DNA from: DAITBA01 sp036824005
GTDB taxonomy: Bacteria > Pseudomonadota > Gammaproteobacteria > Burkholderiales > Rhodocyclaceae
DNA length: 64,000 bases
Direction of reading: 5' to 3'
Assembly: GCA_036824005.1 (NCBI GenBank)
Contig: DAITBA010000011.1
Coordinates: 73,438 to 137,437 of the forward strand
Shown here: piece after piece, positions 37,041-46,000 of the stretch
Layout: every line of letters begins with the position of its first letter
Position numbering within the stretch: position 1 is the stretch's first letter
Notes under the pieces: generated by a model
Database searches by the model: none
What the model was told of the DNA's origin: nothing
Seen by the model: the letters and a program-made list of their open reading frames with translations, nothing else
Translations under genes and position numbers: made by a program

Positions 37041-38708
37041 ATGAAGACCTACCGGAATCCGATATTCGCGTTCCGACGCTCGGCTGATCAGGATGCGCTC
37101 GGGCCGGCTCACCATCCGGTACTCGTGGTCGGTGCCGGGCCGGTCGGCCTCACTGCAGCCATCGATCTGGCGCAGCACGGCGTGCCCTGCGTGGTCCTCG
37201 ACGAGGACGAGACGGTCAGCGTTGGTTCCCGGGCCGTTTGCTACGCCAAACGCGCGCTGGAGATCCTCGATCGGCTCGGCTGCGGCGAGCCCGTCGTGCG
37301 ACGGGGCGTGCGCTGGAACGTCGGCAAGGTCTTTTTCAAGGGTAAGCAGGTCTATACCTTCGATCTGTCGCCCGAATCGGGTCACCATCGGCCGGCTTTC
37401 ATCAACCTGCAGCAGTACCACTTTGAGGAAATCCTGATCGCCAGGGCCGAGGCCGTAGGCGGTGTCGATCTGCGCTGGAAGAACAAAGTGATCGACGTCG
37501 AGCACGATGCCGCGTGGGTCCGCGTCAGGGTGCAGACGCCCGACGGTGAGTACGTGCTCACCTGTGATTGGCTGATTGTTGCCGATGGGGCGCGCAGCCC
37601 GGTACGGCACATGATGGGGTTGGAGAGCAAGGGCAAGGTTTTCAAGGATCGGTTTCTGATCGCGGACGTGTACATGAAGGCCGACTACCCAACGGAGCGC
37701 TGGTTCTGGTTCGACCCACCGTTTCACCCCAACCAGTCGGCGCTGCTGCACCGCCAGGCAGACAATGTCTGGCGTATCGATTTCCAGCTTGGCTGGGACG
37801 CGGATCCCGAGGAGGAGAAAAAGCCCGAACGAGTTCTGCCACGGCTGAAGCAAATGCTCGGCGAGCGTGAGTTCGAGCTGGAATGGATGAGCGTCTACAC
37901 CTTTACCTGCCGGCGGATGGACCGGTTCCGCCACGGCCGCGTATTGTTCGCGGGCGATGCGGCACACCAGGTTTCGCCCTTCGGCGCCCGCGGTGCCAAT
38001 TCCGGCCTCCAGGACGCCGACAACCTGGCGTGGAAACTGAGGTTGGTCATGGCAGGAAAGGCCCCGGAACGCTTGATGGACACCTATTCGGACGAGCGCG
38101 TGTTCGCCGCCGACGAGAACATTGTTAATTCCACGCGCAGCACCGACTTCATCACGCCCAAGAGCAAAGTCTCGCATACCTTCCGCGATGCCGTGCTGCT
38201 GCTTGCCGAGAGGTTTCCCTTCGCCCGCAAGCTGGTGAATTCGGGCCGCCTCTCGGTGCCGGCGGTGCTGCATCGCTCGAGCCTCAACACACCGGACGCC
38301 GACGCTTTTGCCGGCGAAATGGTGCCGGGCGCGCCGTGCGCGGACGCGCCGATCCGGCTCGCGGGGCGTGCCGAATGGCTGCTCGGGCAGCTAGGCGGCA
38401 CGTTCAACGGCTTGTACTTCGCCGGCCCGCAGGCGAGTCTTCCGGCGGTTGTGGCGAAAGGGATCGCCGCGCTCGACCAGGACAGCATCCCCGTGCGCAC
38501 CTTGATGGTCGCCGCGCCTGGCATTGCCCGCACGCCAGACGCACCGCTGTGGATCGAGGACGCGGATGGACTGGTGGCGCAGCGCTACGATGCGCGTCCG
38601 GGTACGTTCTACCTGCTGCGGCCAGATCAACACGTATGCGCGCGCTGGCGTGATTTCCGCGTCGCCGACGTGCGCGCGGCCGTCGCCCGCGCTACCTGCA
38701 ACGACTGA
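37041..38708 (+). CDS. FAD-dependent aromatic monooxygenase (PheA/TfdB/MhpA family)
   Basis: 555 residues from ATG 37041; the open frame starts far upstream inside the previous gene. The GxGxxG Rossmann start (VLVVGAGPVGLTAAIDL, about residues 29-45), the DGARSPVR motif and the GD motif LFAGDAAHQVSPFGARGANSG (near residues 303-322) define a group A flavoprotein hydroxylase. It would hydroxylate a phenolic ring using NAD(P)H and O2. Given the ring-cleavage genes after it, a plausible product is homogentisate or a close analogue. A C-terminal thioredoxin-like extension (about 450-555), usual in the PheA branch, is present. Substrate not determinable here. Confidence 0.88.
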   Translation: MKTYRNPIFAFRRSADQDALGPAHHPVLVVGAGPVGLTAAIDLAQHGVPCVVLDEDETVSVGSRAVCYAKRALEILDRLGCGEPVVRRGVRWNVGKVFFKGKQVYTFDLSPESGHHRPAFINLQQYHFEEILIARAEAVGGVDLRWKNKVIDVEHDAAWVRVRVQTPDGEYVLTCDWLIVADGARSPVRHMMGLESKGKVFKDRFLIADVYMKADYPTERWFWFDPPFHPNQSALLHRQADNVWRIDFQLGWDADPEEEKKPERVLPRLKQMLGEREFELEWMSVYTFTCRRMDRFRHGRVLFAGDAAHQVSPFGARGANSGLQDADNLAWKLRLVMAGKAPERLMDTYSDERVFAADENIVNSTRSTDFITPKSKVSHTFRDAVLLLAERFPFARKLVNSGRLSVPAVLHRSSLNTPDADAFAGEMVPGAPCADAPIRLAGRAEWLLGQLGGTFNGLYFAGPQASLPAVVAKGIAALDQDSIPVRTLMVAAPGIARTPDAPLWIEDADGLVAQRYDARPGTFYLLRPDQHVCARWRDFRVADVRAAVARATCND

Positions 38709-38718
38709 GGGCCGATCC

Positions 38719-38910
38719 ATGACGCTGAAGACGGATATCAACCTGGCCGCACCGGACGATTTCTACGAGGCGCTGATCGAGATGCATCGCGACCTGAGCG
38801 ACGAACAGAGTCAACTCGTGAACGCGAAACTGATCCTGCTGCTGGCGAACCACATCGGTGATCTGACTGTGTTGCGCGAAGCAATGCAGGCGGCACGTGA
38901 AGGCGTCTAG
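38719..38910 (+). CDS. DUF2783 small protein
   Basis: 63 residues, mainly helical and acidic (LAAPDDFYEALIEMHRDLSD ... LILLLANHIGDLTVLREAM). It matches the short DUF2783 family as I know it: a gene of this size sits directly after FAD-dependent monooxygenase genes in betaproteobacteria. Here it lies 10 nt after the monooxygenase and 17 nt before the dioxygenase. A role as a partner or chaperone of the flavoprotein is an inference from the constant neighbourhood. The open frame begins earlier; ATG 38719 is the family start. Confidence 0.8.
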   Translation: MTLKTDINLAAPDDFYEALIEMHRDLSDEQSQLVNAKLILLLANHIGDLTVLREAMQAAREGV

Positions 38911-38927
38911 ATCTACGGGAGTCGGAC

Positions 38928-40052
38928 ATGAAACAAGCGATCACCTTTCCCCGGACAGAGGGCGTCTACACCAGGCAGGCGCACTGCGATATCCCGGATG
39001 GCTTGTACGAGCGGGAGATGGGCCGCGAAGGATTCTTCGGACCAGCGTCGCACATCCTGCATCGACACAAACCGACGGACTGGGTTGCCTGGGAAGGCCC
39101 GCTACAGCCGCGCGCCTTCGACCTGACAAGGCTCGACGTGGTCGAGGCCTGTCCCTGGTCGGCGGCGCCGGTGTTGGCCAACGGCAATATGAAGATGCGC
39201 TACTGGAAGACGAGTGGCGCGATGGGCCACCTAGTGCGCAACGCCGACGGCGACGATCTGCTGTTCGTCCACCAAGGTCACGGCGATTTGTACTGCGACT
39301 ACGGCCACATGGGCTTCCGCGATGGTGACTACATCGTCATACCGCGCGGTACGCAATGGCGCATCGAATGCGGCGAGCCGGTGGAATTGCTGCTGATCGA
39401 GGCGACCGAGGACTACTACATGCTGCCGGAGCGGGGGATCGCCGGACGCCACGCCCAGTTCGACCTGGCCTGCCTGGACACGCCGAAGATCGACGATGCG
39501 TTCCAAGCGCAGCAAGGCGAATTCGAAACCAAGGTGCGGATCAAGCGGCTGAGCCGGATCAGCACCGTGACGTTTCCGTTCAATCCTCTTGATGCGGTCG
39601 GCTGGCACGGCGACTGCTTGCCGGTCAAGCTCAATTGGCGCGACATCCGGCCTTTGATGTCCGACCGCTATCACCTGCCGCCTTCGGCCCACTGCACTTT
39701 CCTGGCCAAAGCATTCGTCGTGTGCACTTTTGCGCCGCGGCCGATCGAATCCGACCCGGGGGCGCTTAAGGTACCGTTCTTCCACAACAACGACGACTAC
39801 GACGAAGTCATTTTTTATCACCGGGGCGAATTCTTCAGCCGCGACAACATCAAGCCGGGCATGGTCACCCTGCATCCATGCGGCTTTGCCCACGGGCCGC
39901 ACCCAAGGGCTTTCGAGATGGGTGCCAGGCACGGCCGGAAGCACACCGACGAGGTGGCGGTGATGGTGGACACGCGCTATCCGGTGGAAACCGCAGTGTT
40001 GCCGGCGGGCGTGGAGTTTGGGGGCTACGTCGATTCCTGGCTGAAGAAGTGA
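38928..40052 (+). CDS. Homogentisate 1,2-dioxygenase-like ring-cleavage enzyme
   Basis: 374 residues, shorter than classical HmgA (about 430-440). It is a bicupin with the C-terminal iron site region: His286 (FFHNNDDYDEV), Glu293 and His322 (CGFAHGPHP), which fit the His-Glu-His ligands of HGD. An N-terminal region with VAWEGPLQPRAFDL and the internal DGDYIVIPRGTQWRI fit the family. It would open the ring of homogentisate or a similar para-diol to a maleylacetoacetate-type product. The shorter N-terminus and the spacing between His286 and Glu293 (7 instead of 6 residues) mark a divergent branch, so the true substrate may differ. Confidence 0.82.
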   Translation: MKQAITFPRTEGVYTRQAHCDIPDGLYEREMGREGFFGPASHILHRHKPTDWVAWEGPLQPRAFDLTRLDVVEACPWSAAPVLANGNMKMRYWKTSGAMGHLVRNADGDDLLFVHQGHGDLYCDYGHMGFRDGDYIVIPRGTQWRIECGEPVELLLIEATEDYYMLPERGIAGRHAQFDLACLDTPKIDDAFQAQQGEFETKVRIKRLSRISTVTFPFNPLDAVGWHGDCLPVKLNWRDIRPLMSDRYHLPPSAHCTFLAKAFVVCTFAPRPIESDPGALKVPFFHNNDDYDEVIFYHRGEFFSRDNIKPGMVTLHPCGFAHGPHPRAFEMGARHGRKHTDEVAVMVDTRYPVETAVLPAGVEFGGYVDSWLKK

Positions 40053-40113
40053 CGCCAATCAAATCAATGCCTGGCGAAGCGCACGATGGCCAAGACGACG
40101 GCGAGGGCCGGCA

Positions 40114-41103
40114 ATGAAGCTCGCGAGTCTTAAGCAGGGAGGTCGGGACGGTACCCTGGTGGTGGTCAACCACGACCTGACGCTGGCGCAGGCGGTCGCC
40201 GATATCGCCCCGACGCTACAGGCGGCGCTCGATGACTGGGCCGCCGCGGAGCCGCGACTGCGCCAGGTTTACGAGGCGCTGAATCATGGCGGTGCGCGGC
40301 ACGGAATTGTGTTCGATCCGCGCCGCTGCCATTCCCCTTTGCCAAGAGCATATCAGTGGGCGGATGGCTCTGCCTATGTGAACCATGTCGAGCTTGTCCG
40401 CAAGGCGCGTGGCGTGCCGATGCCATCGGAATTCTGGAGCGATCCGTTGATGTATCAGGGTGGCTCGGACGGCTTCCTCGGCCCGTGCGATCCAATTCTT
40501 GCTGCTTCCGAGGAATGGGGCATCGACTTCGAGGCCGAGGTGGCGGTCGTCACCGACGACGTGCCGATGGGTGCGACACCCGAAACGGCGGCGCCCCACA
40601 TCAAGCTGCTCATGCTGGTCAATGACGTAAGCCTGCGCAGTCTCATTCCGTCCGAACTGGCCAAGGGGTTCGGCTTTTTTCAGAGCAAGCCTGCCTCGTC
40701 GTTTTCCCCCGTTGCCGTGACCCCGGATGTACTCGGCGCTGCGTGGCACGACGGCAAACTACATCTGCGGTTGCGTGTGGAGCTAAATGGCGATCTGTTC
40801 GGTCAGCCCGACGCGGGCAACGACATGACATTCAGCTTCCCGCAATTGATTGCCCACGCGGCGCGAACGCGCGCGCTTGGCGCCGGCTCGATCATCGGTT
40901 CGGGAACCGTTTCGAACGTGGATCGCAGTGCAGGCTCGGCCTGCCTGGCGGAGCGACGGATGCTGGAGACGATCGCCGAAGGAAGGCCGCGCACACCGTT
41001 CATGCGCTTTGGCGATCGCGTGCGTATCGAGATGCTGGATGGGTTCGGCTGCTCGGTGTTCGGCGCGATTGAGCAGGAAGTGCGGCGCTACGCAACCCCG
41101 TAG
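40114..41103 (+). CDS. Fumarylacetoacetate hydrolase family protein
   Basis: 329 residues of the FAH fold. The metal-binding Glu/Glu/Asp set lies in WGIDFEAEVAVVTDD and VNDVSLR; a C-terminal IIGSGTVSN segment matches the oxyanion region. Prokaryotic FAH proteins of about 330 residues cleave fumarylacetoacetate to fumarate and acetoacetate. It follows the dioxygenase by 61 bp on the same strand, which supports that role here. Converges with fimV. Confidence 0.88.
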   Translation: MKLASLKQGGRDGTLVVVNHDLTLAQAVADIAPTLQAALDDWAAAEPRLRQVYEALNHGGARHGIVFDPRRCHSPLPRAYQWADGSAYVNHVELVRKARGVPMPSEFWSDPLMYQGGSDGFLGPCDPILAASEEWGIDFEAEVAVVTDDVPMGATPETAAPHIKLLMLVNDVSLRSLIPSELAKGFGFFQSKPASSFSPVAVTPDVLGAAWHDGKLHLRLRVELNGDLFGQPDAGNDMTFSFPQLIAHAARTRALGAGSIIGSGTVSNVDRSAGSACLAERRMLETIAEGRPRTPFMRFGDRVRIEMLDGFGCSVFGAIEQEVRRYATP

Positions 41104-41146
41104 CGCGGCGGCAAAATCGCGGCGCGGCTGCTGCTGGGGCGCGGCT

Positions 41147-43096
41147 CTATGCGGCGCGGCCGACCTTTTCGTGCTTCGCGGCGTTGCGCTGCTGATCGAG
41201 GATCGAGATAAGGAAGAGTATCTCGTCCAGCACCGTGAGCGAGAAACCGGAGCGCGAACCGCTGCGGTTATCCATGAGCAGCTTTTGCAGGTATTCCAGG
41301 CAGTCGGGCGTGCCCCAGGTTGACGTCAGACGGTCGCGTATGTGGCTGAACTTCTCCAGGGACTCGATGCCCGCATCGCTGTCGGTTTCCTCCCAGGCGA
41401 TGACGCCGACGTTAAAGAAGTGATTCAGGCGCTTGGACGTCGTTTCGAACTCGCGCTTCATGCCTGCTTCGCGGTAGATTTCCAGCAGCTTGAGCCACGG
41501 TTCGATCGACTGCTTGGGATTCGCTTCGACGAAGTCGGCAAGCGTCTGCGCGGCACCCTTCAGGCGCCCGAAAGACAACATGATCTCGGCCAGCTCCATG
41601 GCCGACTCGTGCTCGGCCACGTCGATGATGTCGTCGTCACGCGTGCTCGGAGCGAAACGCACGATGTTGGATGTCTCGGTTTGCTCCTCTGCTGGCACGC
41701 CCAGCGTATCGCCCGTCCCGGCCTCGGCGGCGGCTGTTGCCGCCACGCCTTCGCTGGGAAGGGGCAGCGTCGGGTTCGTGACGTGCTGTGGCGCGGACGC
41801 GCCGCCTTTGCGTCGCGACCGCGTCAAGAACACCATGAGCGCCACCGCGGCACCCCCGGAAATCAGGGCGATAAGCCATTCAGGCAGTGCGGAGCTGGGA
41901 GGGGGCGGAAGCGGGCCCGAGTCGACAGTGACCGTCGGAACCGGCGCAGTGGTAGCGGGTTGTGCCGCCGGCGCCGCTACAGGCGTTGCTGCTGTCGTTT
42001 CTGGTTGAGTTGCCGCAGCTTTCTCTGCCTCGCCGAGGGCGGCATCGAGGCGACCCAGTTCGACCTTCAGCTCGGCCTCGTGCGCTTCGAGTTTCTTGAT
42101 CCTGTCCAGGACTTCCTGGTAGGCGGAGACCTTATCTTCCAGGTCCATGATCAACTGCTGCTCGCGCGCCCGCTCGCGCTGTTTCGCGTCTGTAAGGACG
42201 GTCGAGGGTGCAACGGGTTTGGAGCCCACTTGCAGGCGATCGCCTTCCGGTTGGGCTTGCTGCATTTTCTGCAGCAGCGGATGCGGCCTGTCCGGGAGGG
42301 CAGCCAATACACCACCATCCGGTGCCGGTGCTGCAGGCGCGGCGACGGTCGCGGGTTTGCTCGGGCGCGGAGCAGCCCGACGCGGAGCGGCCGGCTCCGC
42401 GGTTGCGGCTTTCATGCTCGGAATCTGCAACCGTGTCCCAGCGGGAAGCGGATTCCCAGCGTCCTTGATACCGCCTGGAAATACCGCGGGATTGGCCGCA
42501 ACGGCGGCGGTGACGAAGCGCCGCTGGCTGCGCTTGTCGTTGGGATACAGGGATTCGGCCACGGTGCGCAGCGACTCGCCCTCAGCCACTTGCCACGCCC
42601 CCACGCCTGCTGAGGACGTTGCCGGTCCTTGGCTGATGGCTGCCTGCGGCTTTTCTGCCGCATCCGCCGACGATGGCCGCGCAAGCCCGGCTTCGCCTGC
42701 TACGTAGGGTAGATCCTCGGCGGCGGGTGCTGGCAAGAGCAATGTGAATTCCCGTGTCAGCCCCATATCGCAGCCCGCCTGGAGTGTCAGCGTCAGGATC
42801 GGGTCCGCCATCGGCTCGGTCGTCGAGATGATGAGGAAGCTCTGACCGTTGCGTGTCTGCAAGCTCATGCGGGCGCGCGTTAGGGCCGGGATGTCACCGG
42901 CCTCCTCGGCCGGTACAAGGCGGAAGCAGGACGCCCTGATACTCTCGTCGGGGGTGGAAATGATCCGCACTTCCGCCCGCAGCGGCTGACCGAGGCGGGA
43001 GGCGACGTTGAGTTCGCCGATACCGGCAGCGTGGGTTTGCGTCACCCCGAGCAGCCCCAAGGCGATCGGAGCGAGACGAAACTGACGCAGATTCAT
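41147..43096 (-). CDS. fimV: FimV-family polar/pilus assembly protein
   Basis: 649 residues from ATG 43096, with AGGGG 8 nt upstream. Signal peptide (MNLRQFRLAPIALGLLGVTQTHAA), a FimV N-terminal domain (GELNVASRLGQPLRAEVRI), a LysM peptidoglycan-binding domain (about residues 165-220), a coiled coil (about 300-370), one membrane helix (about 415-435) and a C-terminal cytoplasmic domain with TPR-like helices (about 490-649). FimV helps type IV pilus assembly and organises polar signalling, including cAMP production in Pseudomonas. It lies between fah and maiA on the opposite strand, splitting an aromatic gene set. Confidence 0.88.
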   Translation of the reverse strand: MNLRQFRLAPIALGLLGVTQTHAAGIGELNVASRLGQPLRAEVRIISTPDESIRASCFRLVPAEEAGDIPALTRARMSLQTRNGQSFLIISTTEPMADPILTLTLQAGCDMGLTREFTLLLPAPAAEDLPYVAGEAGLARPSSADAAEKPQAAISQGPATSSAGVGAWQVAEGESLRTVAESLYPNDKRSQRRFVTAAVAANPAVFPGGIKDAGNPLPAGTRLQIPSMKAATAEPAAPRRAAPRPSKPATVAAPAAPAPDGGVLAALPDRPHPLLQKMQQAQPEGDRLQVGSKPVAPSTVLTDAKQRERAREQQLIMDLEDKVSAYQEVLDRIKKLEAHEAELKVELGRLDAALGEAEKAAATQPETTAATPVAAPAAQPATTAPVPTVTVDSGPLPPPPSSALPEWLIALISGGAAVALMVFLTRSRRKGGASAPQHVTNPTLPLPSEGVAATAAAEAGTGDTLGVPAEEQTETSNIVRFAPSTRDDDIIDVAEHESAMELAEIMLSFGRLKGAAQTLADFVEANPKQSIEPWLKLLEIYREAGMKREFETTSKRLNHFFNVGVIAWEETDSDAGIESLEKFSHIRDRLTSTWGTPDCLEYLQKLLMDNRSGSRSGFSLTVLDEILFLISILDQQRNAAKHEKVGRAA

Positions 43097-43352
43097 GGGC
43101 TTTACCCCTAGCAGGTTTGATCGGAGAGTAGCAAGTCTTGGCGCGGGGGCTCGTGACCTATGCAACGTCGGAGCGTCCATGTCCGTTCTCGGTGCGCGAA
43201 ATCCTTGCAATCGCCTTGGGGCGTCCAAACCGGTTTGTACCCAACCGTCGAGACCGCATTTTCGCAGACTTGTCCGAAACGTGCATGGGGTACGCCTTTT
43301 GGGTGGTAAGGTTATAGACTCCCGGATTTTTGCGCCTGTTGGTTTCGCCGCC

Positions 43353-44000
43353 GTGCTGAAACTTCACAGTTACTTCCGCAGCTCAGCCTCTTATCGCGTG
43401 CGCATCGCGTTGAACCTGAAGGGCTTGCCTTACGCCTACGCGCCGGTCAGCTTGGTGCGCGATGGCGGGGAACAGTTGTCGGCGGCGTTCCGCGCCCTCA
43501 ATCCGAACGCGCTCGTGCCGGTACTGGAGGACGATGGGCGGGTGCTGACCCAATCGCTGGCGATCATCGAGTATCTGGAGGAACTCCATCCCCGGCCACC
43601 ATTGCTACCTGCCGACCCGCCATCGCGGGCGAGAGTTCGTGCGCTGGCGCTGACCATTGCCTGCGAAATACATCCCCTCAACAACCTTCGCGTCCTCAAT
43701 TATCTGACGCAGAAGCTCGGGGTCGACGAGCGGGCAAGGAGCGCGTGGTACCGGTACTGGGTGGAGTCCGGTTTGAGGGCCGTGGAAGCCATGCTTATCA
43801 GGAATGCCGACACCGGCCGCTTCTGCCATGGCGAAAGGCCCGGGCTTGCCGACTGCTGTCTGGTGCCGCAGGTGTTCAATGCCCGGCGCTTCCAGTGCCG
43901 GCTCGACGACATGCCGACAATCCTGCGTATCTACGATGCGTGCATGGCGCTGCCGGCCTTTGCCCATGCGGCACCAGAGGTCCAACCGGACGCGCAATGA
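43353..44000 (+). CDS. maiA: MaiA, maleylacetoacetate isomerase (zeta-class GST)
   Basis: 215 residues from GTG 43353. The zeta-class signature SSASYRVRIALNLKG with the catalytic Ser/Cys region, and the GST C-domain end (LADCCLVPQVFNARRF) are clear. It isomerises maleylacetoacetate to fumarylacetoacetate with glutathione. With the dioxygenase and FAH genes on the other side of fimV it would complete a homogentisate-type pathway. No clear ribosome site precedes the GTG. Its stop overlaps the next ATG by 4 nt. Confidence 0.92.
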   Translation: MLKLHSYFRSSASYRVRIALNLKGLPYAYAPVSLVRDGGEQLSAAFRALNPNALVPVLEDDGRVLTQSLAIIEYLEELHPRPPLLPADPPSRARVRALALTIACEIHPLNNLRVLNYLTQKLGVDERARSAWYRYWVESGLRAVEAMLIRNADTGRFCHGERPGLADCCLVPQVFNARRFQCRLDDMPTILRIYDACMALPAFAHAAPEVQPDAQ

Positions 44001-44689
44001 ATTCGAAGGGAATCTGCCGCGAGTCGCCTACCGGCCAGGGTCGCAGCCTGCACCTGATTGCACTACTGGTGCTCGTGGGTGTTGCGTTGGTGGCCTCCGG
44101 AGTGGCTCCGTACGACCGTCTGACATGGTTGATGGAAGTTCTTCCGGTGCTGGTTGCCTTGCCGCTGCTGGGGGCCACGTACCGCCGCTTCGAGCTGACC
44201 ACCCTCGCCTACTGTTTGATCGCGATCCACGCGCTGATCCTGATTTATGGTGGGGCGCACACCTATGCCCGCGTGCCGATCGGGTACGTGCTTCAGGACT
44301 GGCTGCAACTTGCTCGCAATCCCTACGATCGCATCGGCCATTTTGTCCAGGGATTCATCCCGGCGCTGCTGGCGCGGGAAGTCCTGCTGCGCTTCCAGGT
44401 GGTACGCCGTGGCGGATGGCTCGTTTTCATAGTGGTCAGTTTCTGTCTTGCCCTGAGCGCCTTTTATGAGTTGATCGAGTTCGCCGCGGCCATGCTGCTC
44501 GGGCAAGGTGCCGAGGAATTCCTTGGCACCCAGGGGGATCAGTGGGACACCCAGTGGGACATGACCCTGGCGCTGGGCGGTGCCTGTGCGTCGTTGGTCC
44601 TGCTCAGTCGCTGGCACGACAAGCAATTGACGGCATTGTGCGGGCAGGCGGACGAAGCGACACGAGCCGGCGTCGCGGTTCGCGGATGA
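43997..44689 (+). CDS. DUF2238 membrane protein (YjdF-like)
   Basis: 230 residues with six hydrophobic segments. YGGAHTYARVPIG, RNPYDRIGHFVQGFIPALLARE and GTQGDQWDTQWDM are conserved features of the DUF2238 family. ATG 43997 overlaps the maiA stop codon, so the two are translationally coupled. The function is unknown; inner-membrane location is predicted. A link to maiA cannot be shown beyond the coupling. Confidence 0.85.
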   Translation: MNSKGICRESPTGQGRSLHLIALLVLVGVALVASGVAPYDRLTWLMEVLPVLVALPLLGATYRRFELTTLAYCLIAIHALILIYGGAHTYARVPIGYVLQDWLQLARNPYDRIGHFVQGFIPALLAREVLLRFQVVRRGGWLVFIVVSFCLALSAFYELIEFAAAMLLGQGAEEFLGTQGDQWDTQWDMTLALGGACASLVLLSRWHDKQLTALCGQADEATRAGVAVRG

Positions 44690-44716
44690 CGCGCCAAGGG
44701 AAGTGCGGCCCGGGGC

Positions 44717-45175
44717 TTATCGCTCTGTGGTCGCTGGGCGTGCCACGACTTCGCCCCTTATGCGTTGGGACTTGCCGCGGAATAGGGCGATCTGCTTCCC
44801 GTCCTGGTTGGTGACCTCGATATCGTAGATGCCGCTGCGACCGGCAAGCGCCTGCTCCGTACCCTTGGCATACAGCGTATCGCCGCGATGCGCCGGGGCC
44901 AGAAACTCGATGCTGCAACTGGAGGCGACGGCGTTGTGGTTGTAGCTGTTGCAGGAATAGGCGAACGTGGTATCGGCGAGGGTGAATATGAAGCCGCCGT
45001 GGCAGATGTCGTGGCCATTGACCATTTGCTCGCCCACCTTCATGTGCATGTGCGCATAGCCCGGGCCGATCTGGTCCAGATGTATGCCGAGGAACTGAGA
45101 CGTGCGGTCACGCGCATGCATTGCGCGCCCGACCTCGTTGGCCAACTGCAGCGGATCGGGTTCGGCGCTGAACAT
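44717..45175 (-). CDS. paaI: PaaI-type hydroxyphenylacetyl-CoA thioesterase
   Basis: 152 residues of the hotdog fold. The motif CHGGFIFTLADTTFAYSCNS and the C-terminal ALFRGKSQRI match PaaI closely. It releases CoA from ring-hydroxylated dead-end products of phenylacetyl-CoA degradation. ATG 45175 follows GGTGAG and is 1 nt after the paaG stop, so the two genes are coupled. The open frame upstream is not family-like. Confidence 0.93.
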   Translation of the reverse strand: MFSAEPDPLQLANEVGRAMHARDRTSQFLGIHLDQIGPGYAHMHMKVGEQMVNGHDICHGGFIFTLADTTFAYSCNSYNHNAVASSCSIEFLAPAHRGDTLYAKGTEQALAGRSGIYDIEVTNQDGKQIALFRGKSQRIRGEVVARPATTER

Positions 45176-45176
45176 C

Positions 45177-45965
45177 TCACCGCCCGTTGAACCGAGCGGG
45201 CCGTTTTTCCATGAACGCCGCCACGCCCTCCCGATAGTCCTCGCTGTAGCCGAGCTCGCGCATGTAGTCGCGCTCCAGGTTGAGCTGCTGCTCGAGGGAA
45301 TTGTCGGCCGAGGCATGGATCGCTCGTTTCGTCAGGGCGAGTCCGCGGGTCGGCGCTGCGGCGAAGTGGCGAGCGAGCTTTTCCCCCTCGTCCTGAAGAC
45401 TATCGTCGTCGACACACTTCCAGATAAGGCCCCACGCTTCGGCCTGTTCGGCGGTTAACTTTTCTCCGAGCATGGCCAGCCCGACCGCACGCGCCGTGCC
45501 GAGCAGACGCGGCAGGAAATAGGTGCCGCCCGTATCCGGTATCAGTCCGAGTTTTGCAAATACCTCGATGAAAGAAGCTGAGCGCGCCGCGAGGACGATG
45601 TCACAGGCGAGCGCGATGTTCGCGCCGGCGCCTGCGGCAACACCATTGATCAGGCAGACGACCGGCATAGGCAGATCGCGTAGTGCCAACACGAGCGGCT
45701 TGTAGCACGTCTCGATGGAATGGCCGAGGTCGGGCGGCGCGGCGTCGGCCGAGACGCTGCGGTCGGCGAGATCCTGCCCGGCACAGAAAGCGCGCCCGGC
45801 ACCGGTCAGTAACAGCACCCGGGCGCCGCCATGGCGCGTCTTATCGAGCGCATCGCGTAGCTCGGTGTGCATCAGGACATTGAAGCTGTTGAGACGATCC
45901 GGACGGTTGAGGGTCACACGAGCGATGCCTTCGCGTAGCTCGAACAGGATGGTTTCGTAGGGCAT
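45177..45965 (-). CDS. paaG: PaaG-type 1,2-epoxyphenylacetyl-CoA isomerase
   Basis: 262 residues of the crotonase superfamily. NRPDRLNSFN, LTGAGRAFCAGQDLADR, NGVAAGAGANIALACD and LIPDTGGTYFLPR follow PaaG closely. The acid that catalyses isomerisation lies near DTGG. Converts the ring epoxide to the oxepin form in aerobic phenylacetate breakdown. ATG 45965 gives the family start; the frame is open far upstream. Confidence 0.92.
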   Translation of the reverse strand: MPYETILFELREGIARVTLNRPDRLNSFNVLMHTELRDALDKTRHGGARVLLLTGAGRAFCAGQDLADRSVSADAAPPDLGHSIETCYKPLVLALRDLPMPVVCLINGVAAGAGANIALACDIVLAARSASFIEVFAKLGLIPDTGGTYFLPRLLGTARAVGLAMLGEKLTAEQAEAWGLIWKCVDDDSLQDEGEKLARHFAAAPTRGLALTKRAIHASADNSLEQQLNLERDYMRELGYSEDYREGVAAFMEKRPARFNGR

Positions 45966-46000
45966 GGTTGATTCTCGGTCGTTGGCGACGAGTTGGTGTG

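Noticed and set aside
36864..38273. 469-residue minus-strand open frame across the FAD monooxygenase
   Set aside because: Shadow of a well-supported gene; no motif, low-complexity composition.
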